Positions 24,188-37,566 of a DNA stretch of 64,000 bases are shown in pieces. The stretch is from NCBI GenBank assembly GCA_025504975.1, contig JANUWI010000001.1, positions 1-64,000 on the forward strand. Reading direction: 5' to 3'. Every line of letters starts with the position of its first letter. Position 1 is the stretch's first letter. This DNA comes from Plenodomus lindquistii. Its lineage: Eukaryota; Ascomycota; Dothideomycetes; Pleosporales; Leptosphaeriaceae. A program made the position numbers and the translations under genes. The notes under the pieces are model-generated. The model had not been told where the DNA came from. It was given only the letters and a program-made list of their open reading frames with translations, and ran no database searches.

Positions 24188-24207
24188 CTATCCTTTACTA
24201 GATAAAC
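23948..24207. repeat. Duplicated segment with 68-bp poly(T), copy 1
   Basis: A 260-bp segment starting TTACTTTATGCA and ending near CCTTTACTAGATAAAC. It is repeated at 25271-25507. Inside it lies an uninterrupted run of 68 T (24118-24185). The flanks match the other copy closely on both sides of the run. Confidence 0.75.
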
Positions 24208-24339
24208 GTTAGCTATTTATAGAGTAGTAGAAGCTATAACTTAGTTAAGTAATTTTATAGTTATAAAAATAATAATAAAAAGGCTATTATAGAGATAGAG
24301 AAAAAGGCATAAGCGTAATATAAGTCTATCTCTACTTAA

Positions 24340-25260
24340 TAAAAGTTACCTATTTATAGAGTAGTAGAAAGCTATAACTTAGCTAATTACCTACAAGGCT
24401 ATAGAGTTACCTATTTATAGTAGTAAGCTATAACTTAGCTAACTACAAGCCTATAGAGTTGCCTATTTATAGTAGCAAGCTATAACTTAGCTAACTATAA
24501 AGCTACTAAGTAGCCTATTTATAGTAGAAGGCTACAACTTTATTAACTGCAAGGCTATAGAGTTGTCTATTTGTAGTAGTAAGCTATAACTTAGTTAACT
24601 ACAAGGCTATAGAGTTACCTATTTATAGTAGTAAGCTATAACTTAGCTATTGCCTATTAGTAGTAGAAAGCTATAACTTTATTAACTATAAAGCTACTAA
24701 GTTGCCTATTTATAGTAGAAGGCTATAATTTAGCTAATTATAAAGCTTTACTAAACTAACGCTCTATAGCTATAAATCTCGCGCCTAATAGGCTGTTCTA
24801 CCTAGAGTAACCTCTAAAGCTTTGTTACAAGCCTCTATAACTACCTACTTACTAGAGTAGAACGCTATAACTTAGCTAATTACAAGCCTAAATAAACACC
24901 TAATAGCTATAGATTTTACGGCTAATAGAAAGCTTAGTATATTCTAGAAAGCTATAAATTAGCTAACTATAAGGCTATAGAGTTGCCTATTTATAGTAGA
25001 AAGCTATAACTTAGTTAACTACAAGGCTATAGAATTGCCTATTTATAGTAGAAAGCTATAACTTAGTTAACTATAAGGCTATAGAGTTATCTATTTATAG
25101 TAGAAAGCTATAACTTTATTAACTATAAGGCTATTAAATTACCTATTTATAGTAGCTAAAAGCTATAACTTAGCTAATTATAAGGCTTTAGCTAATACTC
25201 TATAGCTATAAATCTTACAGCTAATAGAATAGTTAGCTAGTTCTAGAAAGCTATAAAAAA
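24340..25260. repeat. Tandem array of a unit of about 53 bp
   Basis: The unit reads roughly GTTGCCTATTTATAGTAG, then AAGCTATAACTTAGCTAACT, then ACAAGGCTATAGA. More than ten copies occur with small indels, in two groups (about 24340-24760 and 24950-25170) separated by related but diverged sequence. The array lies between the two poly(T)-bearing duplicated segments. Confidence 0.75.
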
Positions 25261-25270
25261 CGCTAATCTA

Positions 25271-25436
25271 TTACTTTATGCACCTATATCCTATTAGTTT
25301 TTACCTAGAGACTTTTTTTCCTTTTTTTACTAAAGTTAAGTTACTAGATTACTGTCTCTAGCTATGTAGCCTATTTATAGAATTAGAAAGTAACTATCTA
25401 GCTAACTATAAGGCTTTAAAAAACTCTCTATTACTA

Positions 25437-25487
<51 letters not shown>

Positions 25488-25507
25488 TCTATCCTTTACT
25501 AGATAAA
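25271..25507. repeat. Duplicated segment with 46-bp poly(T), copy 2
   Basis: Second copy of the segment at 23948-24207. Its T run is 46 nt (25441-25486). The two copies bracket the 53-bp array in direct orientation. Confidence 0.75.
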
Positions 25508-25656
25508 TATTGCCTATTTATAGAGTAGTAGAAGCTTATTAACTTAGAGCTATAGCTACTCTATATTAACTATTTAATCTACGCCTGTACGCTTAATAAT
25601 ATAAAGCAATCTAAGTATATTAGGCTGTTTAATAAAAACCTAAATATACGTATAAT

Positions 25657-26260
25657 ACTATTAAAGTATAGTAGCTACTCTAATATATATAGAATAAAAA
25701 GTAGAGTATATATAAAATAAAAAAGTAATATACAGCTAGATTCTATTTACTATAAAATAAAAATATATATAGAGGCAAAGAGGTAAAGCTAGAGGTAAAA
25801 ACTATAGATTTAATTATTTTAGGCTTAGCGTAATTTCTTCTATAGTAGAAAAGGCTATACTATTAAAGTATAGTAGCTACTCTAATGTGTATAGAATAAA
25901 AAGCAGAGTATATATAAAATAAAAAAGTAATATACAGCTAGATTCTATTTACTATAAAATAAAAATATATGCAGAGGTAGAGAGGTAAAGCTAAAAGTAG
26001 AAACTATAGATTTAATTATTTTAGGCTTAGCGTAATTTCTTTTATAGTAAAAAAGGCTATACTATTAAAGTACAGCAGCTACTCTAACGTGTATAGAATA
26101 AAAAGTAAAGTGTATATAAAATAAAATAGTAATATATAGCTAGATTCTATTTACTATAAAATAAAAATGTATATAAAGGTAGAGGGGTAAGGCTAGAGGC
26201 AGAAACTATAGATTTATTTATTTTAGAACTAGCGCGCTTTTATAACCTCTATAATTACAG
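25657..26260. repeat. About 201-bp tandem repeat, three copies
   Basis: Units start near 25657, 25859 and 26060 with ACTATTAAAGTAYAGYAGC and share a shift-free layout through AGCTAGATTCTATTTACTAT to GGCTTAGCGTAATTTCTT. The third unit runs into the dispersed repeat related to copy A at 22330. Confidence 0.75.
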
Positions 26261-26600
26261 TCTTTTACTTTCTACTACACCCCTTTATATAAACCTTTAA
26301 TAGCGTTTTTTAGGCGCTTTATATAGTTTATGCTAGAGTTATCTACTTTTTAGAAATATTTAAATAAATATATTATAGTTCTATAGTAGTATTATTTAGA
26401 AACTATATATTTATTTATTTTAAAACTAGCGTCTGTACTATATAGGCTCTACTACTATCTATTTTATATTCTTTATATCTCTATAACTATATATCTAATT
26501 ACTAAACAGGCTGCACTGTTTAACTTCTCTATAATTGCTCTATAAAATAGGCCTAAAAGGTTAACTACTTTTACTCTAACTCTAAGCTACTTTTCTCCTT
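25740..26600. repeat. Dispersed repeat, copy B
   Basis: Related to 22330-23000 and, more weakly, to 27170-27440. It overlaps the last units of the 201-bp array, which appears to have grown from part of this element. Confidence 0.6.
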
Positions 26601-26608
26601 TTATAGCC

Positions 26609-28720
26609 TACTAGTAGCTAATAGTCTAATAAATATATATTAAATACTAAATTTTTAATAAAAATAAAGTTAGTATAATAATTATAAAAAGCGCTAAAAC
26701 TTTTTTTATATATTATTTTATTTATTAAATAACTATATTAATTTTATCTTTTTATAATATATTTACTACTAATTACTACTATATAGTTAAAAAACATTAC
26801 TATTTTATATAATAAAACAAAAGTATAAATTTTTTCTACTAAATAATAGGCTAATAATAAAATACTATAGTATAAAACTAATATTTATAAATATAGTAAA
26901 AATAAATAAATAAAAAAAAACTATATTTTTATATATAAAAATAGTATAAAAAAACTATATATAAAATATATAAAAAAAAAAGTAGTAGTATAGTATATAA
27001 ATAAAATAACTATAATATCTAAATTATAAAAATTAAAAAATTAAATAAAGCTATAAAAAAGTATTATTAGCTTTAGAAATTAAATACTAAATTTAAAAAA
27101 ATATAATTATATAGTACTTTTTTTAAAATAGAATAAATAATTTTTAACGTACTATTTTTTTTAAATAAGTTAGAGTTATAGATTTTATTTACTATAAAAA
27201 AAAATATATATAAAAGTAAAAAAAAAAAATAAAAATAAAAATAATATATTTATTTATTTAAAAATTAGTATTTATATTATATAAGTTTTATTTTTATTTA
27301 TTTTATATTTTTTATATTTTTTTCTATTTTTATAACTATATAGTTAATTACTAGATAAATTATAGTATTTAATTTTTTTATAATTATTTTATAAAATAGA
27401 TTTAAAAAGTTAACTATTTTTATTTTAATTTTAAATTTTTTTTTATAAATATATCTAGAATTTTACTAGAAATACTAGCTATATATATATTTATTATTAT
27501 AGTTATTATACTTTAGTTATTAAACTATTTAATATTTCTAAATTTAGTATAAATTTTACTATTAATACTAGCTATATATAAATATCTATTTTTTTACTTT
27601 TAATATTAAAATATAAATTCTAATAGCTATAATAATATTAGAAATAGTAATAAAATAAAATAAAAATTTAATTTTATTAATATTATTAATATAGTTATAT
27701 ATTAAATTATTAGTTTAATAGCTATATACTTTTTTTAAAAATATAAAATAATTAATATTAAATAACTATTAAAAATATAATAAATTAAAAATATATTATA
27801 AATTATAATTTAATATTTTTTATAATATTAGTATAATTAAAATAGATTATAGTTTTTATTAATTACTAATTTTAAATAAATATATTATACTAATACTATA
27901 TTTTTTACATACTAATTAAAATACTTTAACTACTTTAAACTAAATTAATTATTAATTTAGCTATTTATAAAATTATTATAAACTAGTTATAAAATAAGCT
28001 AGGCTTATTATACTAAAAAAAATAGTATTTACTAGTAAAAATAATTAAAAAAATAGCCTATTTTATTATATTAATACTCTAGATTATTAGAATTTACTTC
28101 TAGTTATTTTACTATATAAATTATAAATATTTTTAAAAATTAGTATTTATAATAACTATTTTAATTAATATAATATTTATTATAAATTTTATTTTTTAAA
28201 TTTATAAATATTTTTATTTTAAATAATATATTAAATTCTATTATTTTGTATAAACTAGAACTAGTTACTAATAACTACTAGATTTTTATAAAAGCTTTTT
28301 TAAATTGTATTTATAATAAAACTTGATTTTAAATTTAAAATAATATTTAATAAAGTTTATAGTTTAGTTTTTTCTAGTAAAATTATAGTACTAGACTTTA
28401 AATAAAAAATATACTCTATTTTTTATTATAGTAAACTAGAGTAGAAATTTTTTATAGTAAAGTTTATTATATATTTAATTTTTTTATTTTAATATTAAAA
28501 AGATTTTTTAAATTTAATTTATAATAATATTAAAAAGTAGTACTAGTAAATTATTATTATAGAGTTTTTTCTATAACTTTATAAACTATAGTTATTTTTA
28601 AATTATTAAATACTATATTTTATTAAATAGCTTATAATATAAACTATATTTAAAATATAATTAAAAGCTTTTTTATATTATTATATTAAAATATTAATAA
28701 TAGTATAAAATTTAGTATAG
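26609..28720. repeat. Degraded dispersed element, copy 1
   Basis: Starts AGCCTACTAGTAGCTAATAG and is colinear with 57739-59170. The strongest match covers about the first 550 bp, and matching resumes near 28110-28720 (AACTAGAACTAGTTACTAAT). The extra middle part here suggests a later insertion. No coding capacity remains. Confidence 0.65.
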
Positions 28721-30928
28721 TTTTAGTAAAGTTTAGCTATTTATTTATACTAGCTATTTATTTATAGAGTATATTAGCTATATTTAAAAGTATATTAATT
28801 ATTAATAAAAATATTATATATACTATAATTAGAAATTAAAATATATAGTTTTATAAAAGTTTTAAAAAAGTTATAATAAAATATTTTTAATTAATTTAGA
28901 CATATTAATACTTAAAAGCTTTTAAAACTAATTAATAAAATTTTAATTAAAAAATCTAGTAGTAACTAGATAAGTTTTTAATAAGTTTATAAAAAAGAAA
29001 TATAGCTAGTAATAGCCTTTAGGCTAATAAAAGTATATTAAATTAATAGAGTAATTATAGTTTAAACTAGAAAAATAAAGCCTTTAGCTTCTAAATAGTT
29101 ATTGCTTTTTATATTTAATAGAAAAGTAGCGAATAAAGTATACTAGCGTATTTTATAATCTCTAGAGTAAAACTAGTATTCTAAGCTATATTTAGTAGAA
29201 ATATAACTTATTATTTTAATTATTTTTAAAATTATTAATATTTTATATACTTTTAATTATACTAAATATCTAATAATTTATAATAGTAAAGAAAACTATT
29301 AGGTTTACTTAATTATTAGATTAAATAGTAGAATATATTATAAAAAACTTTTACTAATATTATTTTTTATTAGAAGTATTATTAGTTATAATTTTACTAG
29401 TATTACTACCTATTATAGACTAGTAAAAACTTTAATCTAAATTAAATACTAGTATTATTTCTAGTATCCTTTAGTATTTTATAAAAAAAAGAAAATCTTT
29501 CTAATAATTAGCGTTTAGAGTTCTACGTTTAAAATAAAATAGGTAGAGAGAAAAAGAAAGAATAAAGTAGTAATAAAGTTATAATTTTTATTCTTTTTAA
29601 TAGTAGTTTATAATACTATCTACTTTTTTTTTTTACTATTAAAAGAAGGCCTAAGTACCTCTAAAGATTTTTTATTTATATTCTTTTAGTATATATATAA
29701 TAGCATACTATACTTTAACTATTCTTTTTTTAACTATTATTTTCTATATTTTTATTACTTTTACTTACTACGCTATTACTGTCTTTCTAGTCTAACTTAT
29801 ATATCTATTTAGTTTAGTTTTTTTTTTACTTCTATAATAGCTAATAATATTATCTTTAGAGATTTTTAGCTAACTAGAGATAGCTAGTAGATAGATATTA
29901 ATAGAATTTATAGCTATATCTCTAGCTCTGTAGATCTACTATACCTAGTTATAAAAACTAATAGGTAGAATAAAAAGAATAATACGTATATTAATTTCTA
30001 TAAAGTTAAAAAGTATATATATATTATAGGTAAGTAAGTAGAGATAGGTATTTATTAGTATTTAAAAGCTAGGCATTTTAATTTTAAAGCGTACTTTATT
30101 AGAGAAGTATAGGCCTTAAACTGCTTATACTATAAAAGTTTTAATATTAATTCTATATACTAGATACTAATATACTAGAATATATACACTTTAGTTAAAG
30201 TAGAAATAATCTAATTAAAACTATACGTAAATATCTTTATAGATATTATTAAAATAACTAATATTAAATCTAAAAGCTAAGCGCTTATATTTATAAATGT
30301 CTCTAGCTCTACTAATATTATAGATTAAAGCTAATAAAAAGTAATCTAGGTAGTTATAATAAAATAGGCTTTTTTATTATTACTTTTAAAAATAACCTAG
30401 AATCTATATATCTAAGTACTTTTATAAAATATATATATAAAAATAGTTTTAGTTAAATTATTATTATATTAGGCTTTTTAAAGTTTAAGTTTAGTAGACA
30501 GCGTAAAAAGGAAAACTCTATAGTAGTATACTAGACTTTAGTATACTTTTTATATAAAAGTTAGAGAATAATATATAATATACCTACGTAAATTAAAGCT
30601 TCTAGTAAAAATATTTTAGGCTAGATTGTATTTAATATATAATATAGACTTAGTACTTTTATTAGATAGAATAGTAGCGTTAGTAGAATTATTAAATAAA
30701 GCTTTAAAGATATTATTAGTTAATTCTAGAGGTATATTTATTAGATGCAGTATTAGAGTTAATATTTTTCTATTAGTAGTAACTAACTTTAGAAGTTTTA
30801 TTATAGATAGCGTTCTAGATAGTACGTTGTATTTAGATAGAGAAAAATAATAGAAAAAGAATAGAAAGTAAAAGAAAGTAGAAAGTAGAAAAAAAAAAAA
30901 AAAAAAAAGAGTATAGATATCTATATAA

Positions 30929-31112
30929 GTAGGTAAAAACAAGTAAGTAAAAGCAGGTAAAAGTAAATAAATAAAAGTAAATAAGTAAAAGTAAATAGAT
31001 AAAAGTAAATAAATAAAAGTAAATAAGTAAAAATAAATAGGTAAAAGTAAATAGGTAAAAGTAAATAGGTAAAAGTAAATAGATAAAAGTAAGTAGATAA
31101 AAGTAGATAAAA
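30929..31112. repeat. 14-bp tandem repeat, about 13 copies
   Basis: The unit is close to AAGTAAATAGGTAA. The array follows a poly(A) stretch (30889-30908). The 168-residue Phe/Tyr/Leu-rich frame on the - strand is a by-product of this array and is not called as a gene. Confidence 0.75.
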
Positions 31113-34100
31113 AATAAAGCATATTATAAAATATTACTTATACCTCTAATAATAATAAAGTAATATATAGAAGTATAGAGAATTGTATTCTAGAAAGGTC
31201 TAATATATATTAATAGTAATATAAATTTATATTAACTTATTAATAGGCCTTTAAAAAATGCGATTTTTAAAACCTTTTATATAATCTCCTTTTATATATA
31301 GTATAAGTTACTTTATTTTCTATTACTTTACCTATATAGTATCTACTCTCTTTTACTTTTACCTTTTTATTTATATTTACTTTTACTTTCTACTTTACCT
31401 GTATAGTAGCACGTGCGTAAATTCTAATAATTATAGTAGATTTATTAATATATTATTCTCTACCCCCTTTTTTTTTTTTTTTTTTCTCTCTCTCTTTTTT
31501 ACCTTTCTTTTTTTCTCTTTGTATTTCTTTTCTACTATTATCTGTTCTAGATTAGCTATAATCTAATAGTATACTTAATTAGAATAGTACCTTCTATAAA
31601 TATTAGAGGTATTATTAATTACTTTAAAAACTTACCTATAGACATTTTCTATAGTATTATTAAAATATATATTAGTAAACCTAAGCGTTTAACTCTATTA
31701 AATAATTATATAACTAGCTCTATTTTATATAATATCTATACTATTAGCAAGTCTATTTTAGTATAGAACTATAATCTAGTAAAAGTCTACCTAAATAAAG
31801 TATAATACATTACCGCGCTATTTAAATATACTAAATCCTCTAATAAAAAAACTACTATTAAAGATAATATTAGAAATAGGTAAACTATAAAAAAGTTTAC
31901 TACTAAAAAATCTAATATAGAGCTAGTTTCTTTTATACTTTAGATCTATACCTATATCTAAAATTAGAATATATTTTTTAATAGTAATATTAAAGTAGTT
32001 TATACCTATTCTACTAGTTTTAGTATTCTACTTATATACTTTTTTAATAATAATATCTCTATATATAGAGTAGCTAGTACCTAGTATATAGTTATTATTA
32101 GTTTAGTTTTTAATATTACACGTAGTATTACTAGGCGCAAGGTAATTAGTATAAGTATTAGCTTTTATACCTAGATATTTTTAGAGTTATTTAATTATAT
32201 TATAGAAAAGCTTTAGAGCAGTAGCTTTTTATATAAATAAAAATAAGTTTATAATAACTAAAGCTTTAGTAATACCTATACTTAACTAAAATAATTTATA
32301 TAAAACGCTATAATATATATTAACTATAACTCTACTATATAATTCTATTTCTATATCCCCCCTCTACTATCTCTAAAGAGAGGGTTTTTTATTAATTTTA
32401 TTTAGAACTTAGCTATTATACACACGCTTAATATATATAAAGTAGATATTAAAATTTACTTTATTACGCCTATTTAATTATAGTATTAATAGCTTAAATA
32501 GATTATTAGAACTTTTAGTAATAAATAGTAATAGGTTATACTCTATATAAATTAGGTTAAAACTAAATAGCCTATATAAACTAGATAAAACGCCTATCTA
32601 GTCTCTAATAATGCTATTAGTAATATAGACTAGAATTATTTAAAGTTTTCTAGTAAGTTTTAAGATAGTAATTAGACAGGTTTAAAAAAATAAGTAGAAT
32701 TAGAGAATAAGTAAAAGGTAAAAAACTTACTAGATTTATAAAATAGTATAAAAAATATAATAGATAGGGATATAGACGTAGATATAATAGATATTAATAA
32801 GAATATTAATAATAGTAGAGATAGTAGTAAAAATAATAGTAATATTAATAATAGTAAATTTAATAATACTGTCTAGTTTTTACGTATTACTGTACTAATA
32901 AATTAGGTATACTAATTAGAGTAGATATTTTATAGCTATAGGTATTATACTAGCTAAGTTTACTACTTTAAACTAAGTAGGTTTATAAATATAGATGTTT
33001 TATAGTTTTACTTTATATACAGCTTTATAAAAAAATATACTATATTTACCTATATTTTTATAAACTTTTTCTAACGCGTCTAGTATATATCTAAAACCTA
33101 ATAAATACAAATACTTAGTATTTTATAATTCTAGTTAAAAGCTTCTAGTATAAGTAGTATTTTTAAAAAGTCTATAGAATTACATCTTCTAAACCTCTAT
33201 ATACGCATCTATATTAGGTATAAATTATTTTATAATAATAAAGTAGTAAATTTTAGAATCTAATTATAAATTAGTAGTATAGCTTAATATTCTATAGTTT
33301 TATACTACTATATACTTTACTTAGAAATGTAGAGTTAGTACCTATATAATATAACTAGTTTCTAACTAATAATATATTACTAGTTTAATTCTTTAAAATC
33401 TTTAAGTTATATAGTTTATATACTCTAATTAAATATAAATAGAAACTAACTTTTTACTATTTTAAAGGTGTATATAGAGCTCTAATATCTATTTAACTAC
33501 TATTTAAGCTATATCTCTTTTATATAGAATTATTTTAAATTAACTATTTTTTTATATCTATATTCTCTAGACTATTACCTTTAAAACTACTTCTAATATT
33601 TTTATTACTATAATCTATAGTAATATCTACTAACCTATCTATATTAAACTAAATTTTTATAGTATTTTTATTAAAGTTTTCTACTACTTTTATAGACTTA
33701 GCTTTACTATTTAACACTTTTACTTTTTTTTTTAGTAGCTTTAGACTTTTAGTACTATTATTTTCTAAAGTATTTAAAACTTTATTTTTTTACTTTTAAA
33801 AGGTAGTATTTATATATTAGCGTAGAAATAGGTAAATATATAGCCTAACTATACTATTTACAGCGTATTTAGCTTTATCTAGTTTAATCTATTATACTTT
33901 TTTATTTTCTAACTATAATAACTACTTTTTATAGTTAGATTTTTTATATTTTAAGCGTGTAGGTATATAAATTAAAGTGTCTAGTAGTTAGTTTTTTAGG
34001 CGTTTTACTAGTATAAAAGGCGTAGATAATAACTCTAAACTATTCTAAAATAGTAGCACTCTATTTTCTAGATTATACTAGAGAATTTTAGGCTTTTTTT

Positions 34101-37100
34101 TCTTTATGTCTTTTACTACTTAAGCTAGTATAGTAGTCTCTTTTTTAGTTCTTTTACTATCTATAGATATATCTACTTCTACTTCTACTTCTATATTCTC
34201 TATTACTAACGCTTATACTTTATTTTTTTTTCTATTTACTAAATTTTTTTATGCTTTAATCTTTTATTCTACTATAACTAATAAGTTTACTATTATAAAC
34301 TTACTAATACCTCTATATTAACGTACTAAATATATATAAGTTAATTAGAGTAGCTGTAATAGTACTTTATAAAGCTTTAAAAATAGTAGTTTTATATTTT
34401 TATCTAGATCTAACTTGTATTAGTGTTTTTTCTATACTACTTTACCCTCTAGGTAGAAGTAAAAATAGATCTCTATTATATTATTATAGTATAGATGTAG
34501 TAATTTAAACTAGCTATCTAATACTTAGCTTAATATAGTATTATTACTAGTAAAATTTATATTCTTGCTTTTTTTTTAAATAGAATTAAATTCTAGTGCT
34601 ACTACGCTATCTATATCTTTTATACTATATTCTATAGTAGCTGCTATAGTTATAATTAAGCAATCTAGTATTTTTCTATAATTTAGTTAGCTTATTATTT
34701 TGTATTTATTTAGAGGTTTTAGAGATGTAATTTTAAAAACCTTTAATAACTATTCTATATTTACTAGATAAAATAAATATCTAGAGTACTGTAATAAATA
34801 AATAAATAGATAATAATATCTATAAATATACCTAAGTAATAGATTTAGCTAATAGCTTATTACTCTAAATCTAAAGTTTTAGTATTTTTAGCGTGTATCT
34901 AGATATGCAACGCTTTCTAAAAGTTTAGGCCTATACTACTAACTTTATTATTTATTAGAAAAATTCTACTTTAATTATATAGATTATTAATAGTATTTTA
35001 AATTTCTAAGCGTTTATTAGTTTTAGTTAACGCCTTTATTAAATAAATATAACTAGGTACTTTAAAGTAAAGTAAATATATTATTAACTTTTTAAAAAGC
35101 TTTATAGTAGTTATATATAAAAACTATATAATAACCTTTTTATTATTTATAATATAATATTAAGTAAGTAGTTAGAGAATTACTATTAATTTTAAACTAA
35201 AATATATTAGAACTTTAATAACCTACTTATTAGTAACTTTTTTTTTATTTTTATAATCTAGAATTAGTATATTTTATTTATAAGCCTCTAGATTAAATTT
35301 CTATTTTTATTTAAAAAGTCGCGCAAGTAGCTACCTATAGTAATAAAAATTAGGTCTAATATTAGGTATAGCTTTAAAAAGCTTAGAGTTTTTATTAAAC
35401 TAAAAGTAAAAGTTAGTATTATTAAACCTAGTAGACTTTATTTTATAAATAGAGAGTAGGTTAACTAGACTTTTTTTTATTTCTTTTTTTTTAACTAGTA
35501 GTTTATAGTATAGATTATATACATATAAATATACTAATAGTAGAAACTAATTTATAAATACTAATACTTAGTGCGTATAATAATTTAGTATAAATAGTTT
35601 AGTTTTATTTTATCTATTAATAATATAGAGCTGCTTTATCTATTTTATACTAGCTTTATTATAGATTTTAGCTGCTATAGAGAGAAATATTAGCTCTATA
35701 GAATAGTAGATAAAATTAGAAAGGTTTTTTATAATAATACTTTTACTATTAATTAGATAAACTAAATTATAATTCTAGTAAAGTAGAATATATTTTAGAA
35801 TATTATAAATATACAACCCTTTTTATATATTAGAAAGTTTAGAGTTCTAAATAATAAACTTATTAAACGCGTATTATATAAATTGCAGCTTTATAGCTAG
35901 GTAATTAAAAAAAAAAAAAAAATTAGTCCTTTTTTTAAACTCTAGTAAATTATTACTATATTTAGTAGAATTACTAGACTTTAGATATTTAATTAACTCT
36001 ATATAGCTAGTATAGTTCTAGAGGCCTTAGAGAGTAGAGCTTCTAGTAAATAACTATACTTTATTAGCCTCTAGGTATTTTACTAATTACTAATATATAC
36101 TTTTATTATAAAAACTATATTATATTTTATTATAAATAATACTACGTAAATAACTACGTAGCCTATCTAGCTATTTTTTATTATAGGCTAGCACTTTCTA
36201 CTTTATATATAACTAGTACTTTAATTATATCTAGTTATTAAAAGGGCTAAAGCTATATTATAGTATAAAAGTATTATACGCGCTAATAATAATTATCTAG
36301 TTATTAATTTCTATAGTTATATTCTAAATTTAATATTCTAGTAGTAACTTTATAGTAACTTTAATTATAGTAGTCTTTTAAATATTTAAACTACTATAGT
36401 AAATAATAATTTATAATAGACTAGATAAATTATATAGTTTTTTAATAGTCTAAAATATAAAAGTAGGCAGTATTAAAATAAACTATAGATAGTATAGTAG
36501 TTTTATATTATTAGAAGTCTATTTATACTACTTAATTATTTTATATACGTTCTATAGTTATTAGTATATAAATAATATAAAAAAGATATAGAAGTTTTTA
36601 GAATTATATCTCTAGAACCTCTAAATAGTTATAATATAACTTACTAATAGAATTTTACTACTATACTTTAGAGTTTTACTAAATTTAATAATATTATAAT
36701 TAAATCTACTATATATTAGTTTCTAGTTAAGTACTTTAGTAGTTTAGTATACTACTAGAACTTACTACTACTATAACGCGTACTTTAAAAACTATTTAGG
36801 TAGGCTAAAAACACAGGTATTAATAATATAGTATTTATATAAAGCTTTATATAGACTATTATTCTAAAACTTAGCGCTATTAATAATATTTATTTATATT
36901 TTAATAAGCTTATAGTTATATTTAGTAAATATAGGTAGATTAGTATCTAATAATATAGTATTATTTTAGTTTTCTAGTTCTATACGTACTTACTTTTACG
37001 CTATTATACTAGATATTAAATTATCTAGAAAGTATTATATTAGCTCTAAGCCTACTACTATAGCGCTAGTATTATATTCTGCTGCGTTATTAATAAATTC

Positions 37101-37566
37101 TAGTATTAGATTTATCTCTAGTACGCTATCTAGACTAAATTTCTTTAGGTAGTACTTTTTAACCTTTTTATATTACTATTATACGTTAACGTGTAGAAAG
37201 TTATTAAAAAAAGCTTTAGTAGCTATTATAATATAACTAGTAACTATTATAAAGGCCTTTATTATATTAGTATTCTATATAAAACGCTTAAATTTATTTT
37301 ATAGTAATATTCTAGTTTTTACTAACACTTATTTTTTCTACCTAGCTTTTTTTAGATCTACTAAGTAATACTTCTATTATATAGACTCTATTTTTTTAAC
37401 TAGGCTAGAGATATTATATTCTAAGTTTTAGACTAGAATAGTAGACTAGGTACTAAATATATATTTTATTTTAGTTATAATTTACTTTTCTATCTAGATT
37501 TTTACTATGTTACATTTATACTATTTTTATTATATATTCTTTTTAGCTTAGTAAAAGCAGCTGCAT

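Larger units (their letters stand above)
4436..37560. other. AT-rich, RIP-degraded subtelomeric block
   Basis: About 33 kb of extremely AT-rich DNA. CpA and TpG are nearly absent while TpA is very frequent on both strands, the pattern left by repeat-induced point mutation (C to T in CpA). Occasional CpG survives (ACGT, GCGC), which fits RIP's preference for CpA over CpG. Reading frames are short and low-complexity and I support no gene here. The block is likely made of old transposons; the recognisable repeat structure is listed separately. Confidence 0.85.

Noticed and set aside
24340..25260. CRISPR-like array of repeats and spacers
   Set aside because: The units are contiguous tandem repeats without unique spacers, and the genome is fungal.
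30616..31122. 168-residue frame on the - strand and 74-residue frame on the + strand (30626-30850)
   Set aside because: The first is mostly the 14-bp repeat. The second is Leu/Val-rich with no domain and no gene context, and such frames are expected by chance where stops are altered by RIP.
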